Assembly (NCBI GenBank): GCA_002484335.1
Contig: DLJQ01000018.1
Coordinates: forward strand, 177,063-241,062
Reading direction: 5' to 3'
DNA from: Flavobacteriales bacterium UBA7612
GTDB taxonomy: Bacteria; Bacteroidota; Bacteroidia; Flavobacteriales; Weeksellaceae
DNA: 64,000 nucleotides
A program made the translations under genes and the position numbers. The notes under the pieces were generated by a model. The model saw nothing but the letters and a program-made list of their open reading frames with translations. It was not told where the DNA came from and made no database searches. Below, piece by piece: positions 1 to 7,491 of the stretch. The first letter of the stretch is position 1, and each line of letters opens with the position of its first letter.

Positions 1-8
1 TTTTAATA

Positions 9-770
9 ATGATAATAGAAACAGAAGAAGAGTTAATTGGTATGAAAAAAGTCAGCGAAGCTGTTGCCATTACTCTAAAAGAGATGAAAGATTTTGTAAA
101 ACCAGGAATATCTACAAAAGAATTAGATAATTATGGTGCTACAATTATGAAAAAATTCAACTGTAATTCTGCTCCATACGAAACGTATAAATTTCCTGGA
201 TACACTTGTTTAAGTGTGAACGAAGAAATTTGTCATGGGATTCCATCAGAAACTAAAATTTTAAAAGAAGGCGATGTTATTAATATTGATGTTTCTGGAG
301 AATTAAATGGTTTTTGGGCAGATAATGGAGGTTCTATTGTTGTTGGTGAAGATGTAAACGGATATCAAAAAATTGTTGATGCTTCAATTTCTGCTCTCCA
401 AAAAGCTATTTCTGCAGTAAAATCTGGAGTAAAAATAGCTGATATAGGAGGAATAATAGAAAAAGAAGCTAAAAAACATCATTATAAAGTTATAGAGAAT
501 TTGACAGGACATGGAGTAGGTCGTTCTTTACATGAAGAACCATTAGACTTATTAAATTTTAGAGATGTTGATGATAAAAGAAGATTTAGAAAAAACTCTG
601 TAATTGCATTAGAAACTTTTATTTCAGAAAATTCTCATGAAGCAATAGAACAAGCTGATGGGTGGACAATGATAGGAAATAAACCAGGTGTTTTCGCTCA
701 ACATGAACATACTGTTTTAGTTACTTCAGAAGGTCCGATGATTTTAACACTAATGAATGGTAATTGGTAA
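9..770 (+). CDS. map: type I methionyl aminopeptidase (M24A)
   Basis: Removes the initiator methionine from new proteins in the cytoplasm, using a two-metal site. At 253 residues it has the usual length of a type I enzyme without an N-terminal extension. The metal ligands are readable: Asp in NIDVSGELNGF, a second Asp 11 residues later in WADNGG, His in GHGVGRSLHEEP, Glu in ALETF and Glu in AQHEHTVL. The segment after the second Asp (NGGSIVVGE) differs from the common DTS-type sequence, so this may be a secondary copy rather than the housekeeping one; that is inference. The ATG lies 8 bases from the window edge, so its promoter is out of view. An unrelated small gene follows after 8 bases. 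Confidence 0.9.
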   Translation: MIIETEEELIGMKKVSEAVAITLKEMKDFVKPGISTKELDNYGATIMKKFNCNSAPYETYKFPGYTCLSVNEEICHGIPSETKILKEGDVINIDVSGELNGFWADNGGSIVVGEDVNGYQKIVDASISALQKAISAVKSGVKIADIGGIIEKEAKKHHYKVIENLTGHGVGRSLHEEPLDLLNFRDVDDKRRFRKNSVIALETFISENSHEAIEQADGWTMIGNKPGVFAQHEHTVLVTSEGPMILTLMNGNW

Positions 771-778
771 AATTGAAT

Positions 779-1078
779 ATGAAGAAAAACGAATATATTA
801 AAGTTGATAGAGAAGTTATTAAAAAAATGAGTGATGATATTCAAGCTTATTTAATTGAAAACAATCTTGAACGAGTAAAAACAAAGGATATGATGCCTTT
901 TCTTATTGAAAAAGGGTATTTTCCTCACGATAGAAAAAAAGGATATCCATTAAGACAAATTCTTAATGATTTGAAAAAATCAGATGAATTACACTTATTA
1001 CCACAAGCAGCTCCTGAGTTTTTAGAAGTAGAAAATAAAAAAACATCGACATATTGGTACTTTACACCAATAAAGTAA
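779..1078 (+). CDS. conserved-looking small cytoplasmic protein, unknown function
   Basis: A 99-residue protein from ATG 779; a TTG at 764 would overlap map and is less likely. No signal peptide or membrane segment. The sequence is charged and looks mostly helical in the first two thirds (MSDDIQAYLIENNLERVKTK, then a region with FPHDRKKGYPLRQILNDLKK), ending in a short beta-like stretch (TSTYWYFTP). The compact alpha/beta layout could fit a winged-helix or small regulatory fold, but I recognise no family. It starts 8 bases after map and is followed by a clear terminator, so it is probably co-transcribed with map. Confidence 0.7.
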   Translation: MKKNEYIKVDREVIKKMSDDIQAYLIENNLERVKTKDMMPFLIEKGYFPHDRKKGYPLRQILNDLKKSDELHLLPQAAPEFLEVENKKTSTYWYFTPIK

Positions 1079-1083
1079 TGATA

Positions 1084-1115
1084 AAAAACATCTTATATAA
1101 AGATGTTTTTTTTAT
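1084..1115 (+). terminator. intrinsic terminator after the map operon
   Basis: AAACATCTT and AAGATGTTT arms around a short AT loop, followed directly by a T run. It sits just after the stop codon of the small gene. Confidence 0.8.
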
Positions 1116-1273
1116 TTACAATAAATGATTGATTATAAGTCTAGTAATTTAAAATGAATATATCCCATTATTAAACATTTTACTTAATTATAAGATTTTA
1201 AATACTTTATAACTCTATTAATTTAGTAGAAAAATAAATGTTTTTTTTCTTTTATATTTCATTTTATTCATTG

Positions 1274-1281
1274 TATATTTG
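1274..1281 (+). promoter_or_regulatory. putative metK promoter, -7 element TATATTTG
   Basis: Exact match to the Bacteroidota -7 consensus TAnnTTTG. Transcription would start near 1287, just upstream of the riboswitch. I see no TTG at the expected -33 spacing. Confidence 0.5.
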
Positions 1282-1292
1282 GTTTCGAATTA

Positions 1293-1346
1293 AAGAGGAA
1301 AGATTTGACTGATTGCTACCTCATAAAATAAATGCTAAAACAGGTC
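1293..1346 (+). ncRNA. probable SAM-II riboswitch (metA motif) upstream of metK
   Basis: The leader matches the SAM-II consensus block by block: a P1 arm GAGG (1295-1298) pairs with CCTC (1319-1322); the loop carries GATTT (1302-1306) and ATTGC (1312-1316); then ATAAA (1323-1327), then GCTAAAACAGG (1334-1344). The loop CTG (1309-1311) can pair with CAG (1341-1343), as the pseudoknot needs. SAM-II RNAs bind S-adenosylmethionine and are known from alphaproteobacteria and some Bacteroidota, in front of methionine/SAM genes. Here the next gene makes SAM, so feedback repression is expected. The aptamer ends about 45 bases before the metK ATG. Called by eye; not confirmed with a covariance model. 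Confidence 0.75.
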
Positions 1347-1391
1347 TTCAGTCTTAACTTTGCTTTATACTTTTATAAAATATAAAATATA

Positions 1392-2651
1392 ATGTCATAT
1401 TTATTTACATCAGAATCTGTTTCTGAAGGGCACCCAGATAAAATTGCCGATCAAATATCTGATTCAATTTTAGATCATTTCTTAGCTTTTGACTCTAAAA
1501 GTAAAGTTGCTTGTGAAACATTAGTAACAACAGGTCAAGTTGTACTAGCAGGAGAAGTAAAATCTAATTCTTATATAGATTTACAACGTGTAGCTAGAGA
1601 AACTATTGCTCAAATAGGTTACACTAAAAGTGAGTATATGTTTGATGCTAATTCTTGTGGAATTTTATCTGCAATTCACGAACAATCTCCTGAAATTAAT
1701 CAAGGAGTAGAGCGTTCTTCTGATGAAGAACAAGGAGCAGGAGATCAAGGTATGATGTTTGGTTATGCAACTAACGAAACAGAAAATTATATGCCTTTAG
1801 CATTAGATTTATCTCATAAATTATTAATTGAGTTATCTAACATTCGTAAAAATGAAATTGAATTAATGCCATATTTACGTCCAGACGCTAAATCTCAGGT
1901 TACTATTGAATACGATGATGATAACAAACCGGTTCGTATTGATACAATTGTAATTTCTATTCAACATGATGATTTTGCTACAGAAGAAGCAATGAGAAAT
2001 AAAATCACAAACGATATAATTAATATTCTTATTCCTCGTGTGAAATCTACGTTACCAGATCACATCCGTAGTTTATTTACAGAAGATATTACTTACCATA
2101 TTAATCCAACAGGAAAATTTGTAATTGGTGGACCTCACGGTGATACAGGATTAACTGGTCGTAAGATTATTGTTGATACTTATGGAGGAAAAGGAGCACA
2201 CGGAGGTGGGGCATTTTCTGGAAAAGATCCATCAAAAGTAGACCGTTCTGCAGCTTATGCAGCTCGTCATATTGCTAAGAATTTAGTTGCTGCTGGTGTT
2301 GCTGAAGAAGTTTTAGTTCAAGTTTCTTATGCAATTGGTGTTGCAGCACCTGTATCATTATTAGTAAATACTTTTGGTACAGAAAAAGTTGATTTAACAG
2401 AAGGTCAAATTTCTAAGAAAGTTTCTGAAATTTTTGATATGAAACCTTTTGCTATTGAACAACGACTTAAATTAAGAAATCCTATTTATAAAGAAACTGC
2501 TTCTTATGGACATTTAGGTAGAGAACCTAAAATTGTTAAAAAACATTTTGAATCTGCAAATGGACAAGATGTTGTTGAATTAGAAGTTGAATTATTTACA
2601 TGGGAAAAATTAGATTTTGTTGATCAAGTAAAAGAAGCTTTTGATCTTTAA
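1392..2651 (+). CDS. metK: S-adenosylmethionine synthetase
   Basis: Makes S-adenosylmethionine from methionine and ATP in the cytoplasm. The 419-residue protein starts MSYLFTSESVSEGHPDKIAD; GHPDKIADQISD is the N-terminal ATP/methionine motif, GAGDQGMMFGYA is the hallmark loop, and GGGAFSGKDPSKVDRSAAY is the C-terminal signature. Full length with no gaps. Its leader holds a probable SAM-II riboswitch, so its own product should repress it. It stands alone, with a strong terminator 20 bases after the stop. Identification is secure. Confidence 0.97.
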   Translation: MSYLFTSESVSEGHPDKIADQISDSILDHFLAFDSKSKVACETLVTTGQVVLAGEVKSNSYIDLQRVARETIAQIGYTKSEYMFDANSCGILSAIHEQSPEINQGVERSSDEEQGAGDQGMMFGYATNETENYMPLALDLSHKLLIELSNIRKNEIELMPYLRPDAKSQVTIEYDDDNKPVRIDTIVISIQHDDFATEEAMRNKITNDIINILIPRVKSTLPDHIRSLFTEDITYHINPTGKFVIGGPHGDTGLTGRKIIVDTYGGKGAHGGGAFSGKDPSKVDRSAAYAARHIAKNLVAAGVAEEVLVQVSYAIGVAAPVSLLVNTFGTEKVDLTEGQISKKVSEIFDMKPFAIEQRLKLRNPIYKETASYGHLGREPKIVKKHFESANGQDVVELEVELFTWEKLDFVDQVKEAFDL

Positions 2652-2672
2652 TGATCTAAAAATATAATATTT

Positions 2673-2703
2673 AAAAGGACGAGTTAATTTTCGTCCTTTT
2701 TTT
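2673..2703 (+). terminator. intrinsic terminator after metK
   Basis: AAAAGGACGA and TCGTCCTTTT arms around a short loop, continuing into a run of T. Confidence 0.85.
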
Positions 2704-2813
2704 ATACAATTGATTTTCAATTGTAGTATCTTTATTTTAAAGTAATTTTTTAATTGTAACAAAAATAATTTCATTTCTTAACTTACATCAATGTCCATGT
2801 TTTAATACAGCAG

Positions 2814-2821
2814 TAATTTTG
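2814..2821 (+). promoter_or_regulatory. putative promoter of the YceI-DODA-YceI operon
   Basis: TAATTTTG fits TAnnTTTG and lies 21 bases before the first ATG, which would give a short leader of about 15 bases. No clear -33 TTG. Confidence 0.45.
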
Positions 2822-2842
2822 ACCTATAAATAAAAACAAATT

Positions 2843-3409
2843 ATGAAAAAATTATTATTCGGATTAATATTATCTACAGCTTCAATTTCTGCATTTGCAC
2901 AAAATTATACAAATGATCCTATGCACTCTAAATTAGGATTTTCTGTATCTCACATGACAATTTCTAATGTAGAAGGAAATTTTAATGATTTTACAGTTCA
3001 TTTAAATAACTTTACTAAAGAAGATTTAACGAATGCTAAATTTCATGTAACTGCAAATGTAAGTTCAATTAATACAGGAGTAGAAGCAAGAGATAATCAC
3101 TTAAAATCTGCTGATTTTTTTGATGCAACAACAAATTCAAAATTAGAATTCATGTCAAAAGGAATTACTAAAATCAAAAAAAATCAATATAAATTAATCG
3201 GTGATTTAACATTACATGGTATTACTAAACCAGTTGTATTAAATTTAACTTACAATGGAAGTGTTGATAACAATGGAGTTAAAACTTACGGTTTTACAGT
3301 TAAAGGAGATATCAAAAGAAGTGAATTTAATTTAGGAAGCAAATTCCCAGAAGCTATGGTTGGTGATGTTGTTACGCTTACATCTAACTTAGAATTTCCT
3401 ACTAAATAA
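2843..3409 (+). CDS. exported YceI-family lipid-binding-like protein
   Basis: YceI proteins are lipocalin-like beta barrels that bind polyisoprenoid or other amphiphilic molecules. This 188-residue copy begins with a signal peptide (MKKLLFGLILSTASISAFAQ), so the mature protein should be periplasmic. Family features: the opening NDPMHSKLGFSVSHMTISNVEGNF, the central SSINTGVEARDNHLKSADFFDA and the late GDIKRSEFNLG. It is the first gene of a three-gene operon (29 bases to the next), and the third gene is a second YceI without a signal peptide. The ligand is unknown. Confidence 0.9.
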   Translation: MKKLLFGLILSTASISAFAQNYTNDPMHSKLGFSVSHMTISNVEGNFNDFTVHLNNFTKEDLTNAKFHVTANVSSINTGVEARDNHLKSADFFDATTNSKLEFMSKGITKIKKNQYKLIGDLTLHGITKPVVLNLTYNGSVDNNGVKTYGFTVKGDIKRSEFNLGSKFPEAMVGDVVTLTSNLEFPTK

Positions 3410-3438
3410 GTATTAAAAAAAATAAAAACCATAAAATC

Positions 3439-4257
3439 ATGAATTTTGATGAATTAAAAACAATTAGTTCTCATTTTAGTACAACAGAAAAAATGCCTGT
3501 TTTATTTTTAGGTCATGGTTCTCCTATGAATGCTATTGAGGAAAATATTTTTGTAGAAGGTTGGAGAAGTATAGGAAAAACAATTCCTAAACCAAATGCA
3601 ATTATATGTATTTCTGCTCACTGGGAAACAAGAGGAACTAAAGTTACAGCATTAGAAAAACCTAAAACAATTCATGATTTTTATGGTTTTCCAAAAGCAT
3701 TATTCGATGTAGAATATCCAGCTCCAGGAAGTCCAGAACTAGCAGAGGAATTACAATATATTATAAAATCTACTGATGTAGATTTAGATAAAATGTGGGG
3801 TTTTGATCATGGTTCTTGGAGTGTAATAAAATTTTTATATCCAAATGCAGATATTCCTATGATAGAATTAAGTCTTGATGTGTATAAAACTCCTCAGCAA
3901 CATTATGAATTAGCAAAAGAGTTAAATGCATTAAGAAGAAAAGGAATTTTAATCATAGGAAGTGGAAATATAGTGCATAATTTAAGAGCTTTAAATTGGC
4001 ACGAACCAAACGCTGGTTACGAATGGGCTTATGAAGTGAATGATACATTCAAAAATATTATAACTTCTGGAAATCATTTACAATTATTTAATTTACAAGA
4101 AAAAGGAGAAGCTTTTAATTTAGCTATTCCTTCTATGGAACATTATCTTCCATCTATATATGCTTTGGCATTACAAGAAAAAGATGAAGAAATAACATTA
4201 TTTAATGATCAAATGGTTTATGGTTCACTAAGTATGTTATCATTCAAAATAGGTTAA
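3439..4257 (+). CDS. ygiD: 4,5-DOPA dioxygenase-like class III extradiol dioxygenase
   Basis: A 272-residue cytoplasmic enzyme of the LigB/DODA family, which opens catechol rings next to the diol using a metal ion. Likely metal ligands are the His in LFLGHGSPMNA, the His in ISAHWETRG and the His in GSGNIVHNLRALNW; FDHGSWSVIKFLYP is also family-typical. E. coli YgiD, the closest relative I can name, acts on DOPA in vitro, but its physiological substrate is unclear. It lies between two YceI genes with gaps of 29 and 34 bases, so the three are almost certainly one transcript, which hints at a hydrophobic or aromatic substrate. That link is inference. Confidence 0.88.
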   Translation: MNFDELKTISSHFSTTEKMPVLFLGHGSPMNAIEENIFVEGWRSIGKTIPKPNAIICISAHWETRGTKVTALEKPKTIHDFYGFPKALFDVEYPAPGSPELAEELQYIIKSTDVDLDKMWGFDHGSWSVIKFLYPNADIPMIELSLDVYKTPQQHYELAKELNALRRKGILIIGSGNIVHNLRALNWHEPNAGYEWAYEVNDTFKNIITSGNHLQLFNLQEKGEAFNLAIPSMEHYLPSIYALALQEKDEEITLFNDQMVYGSLSMLSFKIG

Positions 4258-4291
4258 GAAAACAATTCAAACAATAATAAAAACAAAAATT

Positions 4292-4804
4292 ATGGCAACA
4301 TGGAATTTAGATGCTTCTCATTCAGAAGTACAATTTAAAGTAAAACATATGGTAATTTCTACAGTTACAGGAAATTTTGATAATTTCGGTGCAACAGTAG
4401 AATCTAATGATGATAATTTTTCTGATGCTAAATTTAGCTTTACTGCTCAAGTTGGTTCAGTTAATACTAAAAATGCTGATCGTGATAATCATTTAAAATC
4501 AGATGATTTTTTTGCAGCTGATAAATTTCCAGAATTAAAATTTGAAAGTACTTCTGGTATTAATAATGGAAAAATTGAAGGTACATTAGAAATTCGTGGA
4601 GAGAAAAAATCTATTTCTCTAGATGCAGATTTCGGTGGAATTATTAATGATCCATTTGGGTTTGTACGTGCTGGGTTTGAATTTTCAGGAGAATTAAATC
4701 GTAAAGATTTTGGCCTTGAATGGAGCCAAGTAACAGAAGCAGGAGGATTAGTTGTTTCTGATAAAGTAAAATTAATTGTAAACTTAGAGTTTACAAAAGC
4801 TTAA
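4292..4804 (+). CDS. cytoplasmic YceI-family protein
   Basis: A 170-residue YceI barrel without a signal peptide: it starts MATWNLDASHSEVQFKVKHM, the usual mature-protein start. The matching segment GSVNTKNADRDNHLKSDDFF aligns with the exported copy at 2843, and FSGELNRKDFGLEW is the family's late motif. Having one exported and one cytoplasmic paralogue in the same operon suggests the same kind of ligand is handled on both sides of the membrane. A hairpin terminator follows after 17 bases and faces trmD. Confidence 0.9.
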   Translation: MATWNLDASHSEVQFKVKHMVISTVTGNFDNFGATVESNDDNFSDAKFSFTAQVGSVNTKNADRDNHLKSDDFFAADKFPELKFESTSGINNGKIEGTLEIRGEKKSISLDADFGGIINDPFGFVRAGFEFSGELNRKDFGLEWSQVTEAGGLVVSDKVKLIVNLEFTKA

Positions 4805-4820
4805 ATAATTAACTAAATTT

Positions 4821-4859
4821 AAAATCCCAATAGACATTTTGTTTATTGGGATTTTTTTT
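4821..4859. terminator. bidirectional terminator between YceI and trmD
   Basis: AAAATCCCAATA and TATTGGGATTTT arms with T runs on both strands, between convergent genes; its right edge touches the trmD stop codon. Confidence 0.85.
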
Positions 4860-5541
4860 ATTTTCTTTTTTCTAATAAATCAGGTCTGCGTTCTTTTGTA
4901 CGTTGTACAGCTTGTTCATGTAACCATTCTTCAATTTTTGGAAAATTTCCAGATAATAAAACATCAGGAACTTTATGTCCTTTATAATCGGATGGACGAG
5001 TATAAATTGGAGGAGCCAATAAATCGTCCTGAAAAGAATCGGAAAGGGCAGAAGTCTCATCTCCAATAACACCTGGTAGCAAGCGAATAATTGAATCAGC
5101 CAATATAATTGCACCAAATTCACCTCCAGATAAAACATAATCTCCAATAGAAATTTCTCTTGTTACATGCATATCTCGAATACGTTGATCTATTCCTTTG
5201 TAATGCCCACAAATCATCATTAAATTACCTTTTAATGATAAATCATTCGCAATATTTTGATTAAGAGTTTCACCATCAGGAGTTAGATAAATAATTTCAT
5301 CATAAGCTCTTTCATCTTTCAACTTAGAAATCATCTTGTCCAATGGTTCACACATAATTACCATACCAGAAGTTCCTCCATACGGATAATCATCGACATG
5401 TCTGTAACGACCTTTTCCATATTCTCTCAAATCATGTACATGAATCTCTGCCAATCCTTTGTCTTGAGCTCTTTTCATAATGGAAGCAGAAAAAGGACTT
5501 ACCAACAATTCTGGTAAAACTGTAATTATATCTATTCGCAT
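4858..5541 (-). CDS. trmD: tRNA (guanine-37-N1) methyltransferase
   Basis: Methylates G37 next to the anticodon, which prevents frameshifting; it uses SAM bound in a trefoil knot. The 227-residue protein shows the family blocks: an MRIDIITVLPE start, YPYGGTSGMVIM, ICGHYKGIDQR, the knot GDYVLSGGEFGAIILADS and PGVIGDETSALSDSF. Normal length. It is transcribed alone rather than in the rimM/rplS group seen in many bacteria. The -7 box ends 4 bases before the ATG, so the mRNA may be leaderless. Confidence 0.95.
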   Translation of the reverse strand: MRIDIITVLPELLVSPFSASIMKRAQDKGLAEIHVHDLREYGKGRYRHVDDYPYGGTSGMVIMCEPLDKMISKLKDERAYDEIIYLTPDGETLNQNIANDLSLKGNLMMICGHYKGIDQRIRDMHVTREISIGDYVLSGGEFGAIILADSIIRLLPGVIGDETSALSDSFQDDLLAPPIYTRPSDYKGHKVPDVLLSGNFPKIEEWLHEQAVQRTKERRPDLLEKRK

Positions 5542-5545
5542 TTTG

Positions 5546-5553
5546 CAAAGATA
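5546..5553 (-). promoter_or_regulatory. putative trmD promoter, -7 element TATCTTTG
   Basis: On the minus strand TATCTTTG (CAAAGATA on plus) lies 4 bases upstream of the trmD ATG, so the predicted transcription start falls at or next to the start codon. Confidence 0.55.
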
Positions 5554-5706
5554 TTTGTAAAATTTTGTTTATAAAAGAATCTTTTCATTATTCCTTTCAA
5601 CATCAAAAAACCTTCGTGCAATAGATATTATAATAAAATTAAAAATTTCAGATAATTTTATAAGAATTATTGATATTATTCAGTGAATTAATCAAACTAA
5701 AAAAAG

Positions 5707-5714
5707 TAAATTTG
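5707..5714 (+). promoter_or_regulatory. putative hemB promoter, -7 element TAAATTTG
   Basis: TAAATTTG matches TAnnTTTG and lies 18 bases before the ATG chosen at 5733. It rules against the longer reading frame that begins at 5670. Confidence 0.5.
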
Positions 5715-5732
5715 TGTCAAAATTTTATAACA

Positions 5733-6725
5733 ATGCATCTATATAACAGACACAGAAGATTAAGAAAAAACGAATCTATTCGTAGTTTGATTCGTGAAAA
5801 TTCTTTAACTCCAAATGATTTTATTTTACCTATTTTTCTTGCTGAAGGACAAGGAGTAAAAGAAGAAATTACATCAATGCCAGGAATCTATCGCCAATCG
5901 TTAGATAATACAATAAAAGAAGTAAAAGAAATCTGGGATTTAGGAATAAAAGCTGTAAATATATATTGTAAGGTAAGTGATAACTTAAAAGATAATACAG
6001 GAAAAGAATCTTGGAATCCGAATGGATTGATGCAAAATACTATAAAAGCAATTAAGGATGCTGTTCCAGAAATGATTGTTATGCCTGATGTAGCTTTAGA
6101 TCCTTATTCAGTTTACGGACACGATGGAATTATAAAAAATGGTGAAGTTATAAATGACGAAACTGTTGATGCTTTAGTCAAAATGACTTTATCTCATGCA
6201 GAGGCAGGAGCAGATTTCGTGGCACCATCAGACATGATGGATGGTCGAATAGGAGCTATGCGTATGGCTTTAGAAGAAAACGGATTTCATAATGTAGGAA
6301 TTATGACATATGCTGCAAAATATGCATCATCATTCTACGGGCCATTCCGTTCTGCATTAGATTCTGCACCAGTTGATGGAGAAAATATTCCACAAGACAA
6401 AAAAACATACCAAATGGATTACCATAATTCAGAAGAAGCTCTTCGCGAAGCAATTGCTGATGTAGAAGAAGGTGCTGATATCTTAATGGTAAAACCAGGT
6501 ATGGCTTATTTGGATATTGTAAAATTAGTGAAAGATAATTTACAAGTTCCTGTTTCTGTTTACCAAGTTTCTGGTGAATATGCAATGATAAAAGCTGCTG
6601 TAGAAAAAGGATGGTTAGATAATGATAAGGTTATTTTAGAATCGCTTACAGCTTTTAAAAGAGCAGGAGCAGATCTTATTTCTACTTATTTTGCTAAAGA
6701 AGCAGCACGATTATTAAATAAATAA
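5733..6725 (+). CDS. hemB: porphobilinogen synthase (delta-aminolevulinate dehydratase)
   Basis: Condenses two 5-aminolevulinate molecules to porphobilinogen in heme synthesis. With the start at 5733 the protein is 330 residues, beginning MHLYNRHRRLRKNESIRSLI as in the family; the frame is open 21 codons further upstream, but a promoter element sits there. The Schiff-base lysine is in ILMVKPGMAYLD and the second active-site region is YAAKYASSFYGPFR. The metal loop reads DVALDPYSVYGHDG, with Asp where zinc enzymes have Cys, which indicates a Mg-type enzyme. Single gene with a long hairpin downstream. Confidence 0.95.
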   Translation: MHLYNRHRRLRKNESIRSLIRENSLTPNDFILPIFLAEGQGVKEEITSMPGIYRQSLDNTIKEVKEIWDLGIKAVNIYCKVSDNLKDNTGKESWNPNGLMQNTIKAIKDAVPEMIVMPDVALDPYSVYGHDGIIKNGEVINDETVDALVKMTLSHAEAGADFVAPSDMMDGRIGAMRMALEENGFHNVGIMTYAAKYASSFYGPFRSALDSAPVDGENIPQDKKTYQMDYHNSEEALREAIADVEEGADILMVKPGMAYLDIVKLVKDNLQVPVSVYQVSGEYAMIKAAVEKGWLDNDKVILESLTAFKRAGADLISTYFAKEAARLLNK

Positions 6726-6738
6726 TTACCATAAAAAA

Positions 6739-6780
6739 ATAGAATTTTAGAATCTCTATTTTTTGATTCTAAAATTCTAT
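6739..6780 (+). terminator. hairpin after hemB
   Basis: Perfect 16-bp arms ATAGAATTTTAGAATC (6739-6754) and its complement (6765-6780) around a 10-base loop. The T tract after it is poor, so it may also act as an mRNA 3' stabiliser. Confidence 0.65.
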
Positions 6781-6795
6781 TCTAATTTAAAATTT

Positions 6796-6903
6796 GGGCG
6801 TTCGGGCGGGCTTTCCATTACATTTTTTTTTTAGATTAGTCTTTATAATTACATTAAAAATGTATCCAATCTAAAAAAGGATTTTCATTTCAATCCCTAA
6901 CGC
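6796..6903 (+). repeat. dispersed intergenic repeat, GGGCGTT...CCCTAACGC type
   Basis: Starts GGGCGTTCGGGCGGGCTTTCC (GC-rich in an AT-rich background) and ends ATCCCTAACGC. The ends GCGTT and AACGC are complementary, and inside there is a second inverted pair (TTTTTTAGATT near 6830 and AATCTAAAAAA near 6870). I recall this start/end pair from many flavobacterial intergenic regions; that is memory, not a search. It lies between the 3' ends of hemB and the ligA operon. Strand is arbitrary. No second copy is seen in the window. Confidence 0.6.
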
Positions 6904-6933
6904 AAGAAATATTATTCAGAATAATTATTTCAT

Positions 6934-7491
6934 CTAATAAACTTCCTCTTTTTTCAAGAAAACAGTATCATTATCTTTTCGAAATCGTAGTTCTGTATAT
7001 CGAGCTGTATAATTATCTATTGTACTATATGTTTCTAAAATATAATTATTCTTGAAACGATAATTTCTATTTGTTTTATATTGAATTTTACCTACAGTTT
7101 CTGCTTTTAAATTCAATATTTTTGGTGAAATTACATATTTAGGATCAGATTCTATTCTTTGTACTATTTTATTGATATCAGAAGTATCCATAATCAAAAC
7201 AGTTTCTTGTTTCATATTTTTAATACCTGAAATATCATTATTTATAATTCGTACAGAATTCTTAAATCCAACTCCTGCACTATGCAAATCGTTTTTTAAA
7301 TCATCATTACTATACATTTGGCTACGATAACTATATTTTACCATTGGGATAATAACAATGAAGAATATAGATAAAGAAACAATAAATGCAAGTTTATTAT
7401 AACCAGCCATTTTTAAACCATAAAAAATAAAAGGAGTAAGAATTAATAAAACAATTCCAAAAATTATTACAGCAATTAATCCTGATTCCAT
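6934..7491 (-). CDS. hypothetical membrane-anchored protein downstream of ligA
   Basis: A 185-residue protein with two hydrophobic segments near the N-terminus (about residues 5-26 and 33-49) and a soluble C-terminal part of about 130 residues (YSYRSQMYSNDDLKNDL onward), probably exported. The soluble part is alpha/beta and charged, with no recognised motif. Its ATG overlaps the ligA stop codon by one base, so the two genes are translationally coupled, but nothing in the sequence suggests a DNA-ligase role. Unknown function. Confidence 0.75.
   Translation of the reverse strand: MESGLIAVIIFGIVLLILTPFIFYGLKMAGYNKLAFIVSLSIFFIVIIPMVKYSYRSQMYSNDDLKNDLHSAGVGFKNSVRIINNDISGIKNMKQETVLIMDTSDINKIVQRIESDPKYVISPKILNLKAETVGKIQYKTNRNYRFKNNYILETYSTIDNYTARYTELRFRKDNDTVFLKKEEVY

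Noticed and set aside
764..778. TTG start for the gene downstream of map
   Set aside because: It would overlap map by 7 bases; ATG 779 gives a clean start after map.
4872..5147. A 91-codon open frame inside trmD in another frame of the same strand
   Set aside because: It lies fully within trmD, whose frame is clearly conserved; the alternative protein has no family resemblance.
6301..6585. A 94-codon open frame antisense to hemB
   Set aside because: Composition (Leu/His/Gln rich) is what an antisense frame of a low-GC gene gives; hemB is certain.
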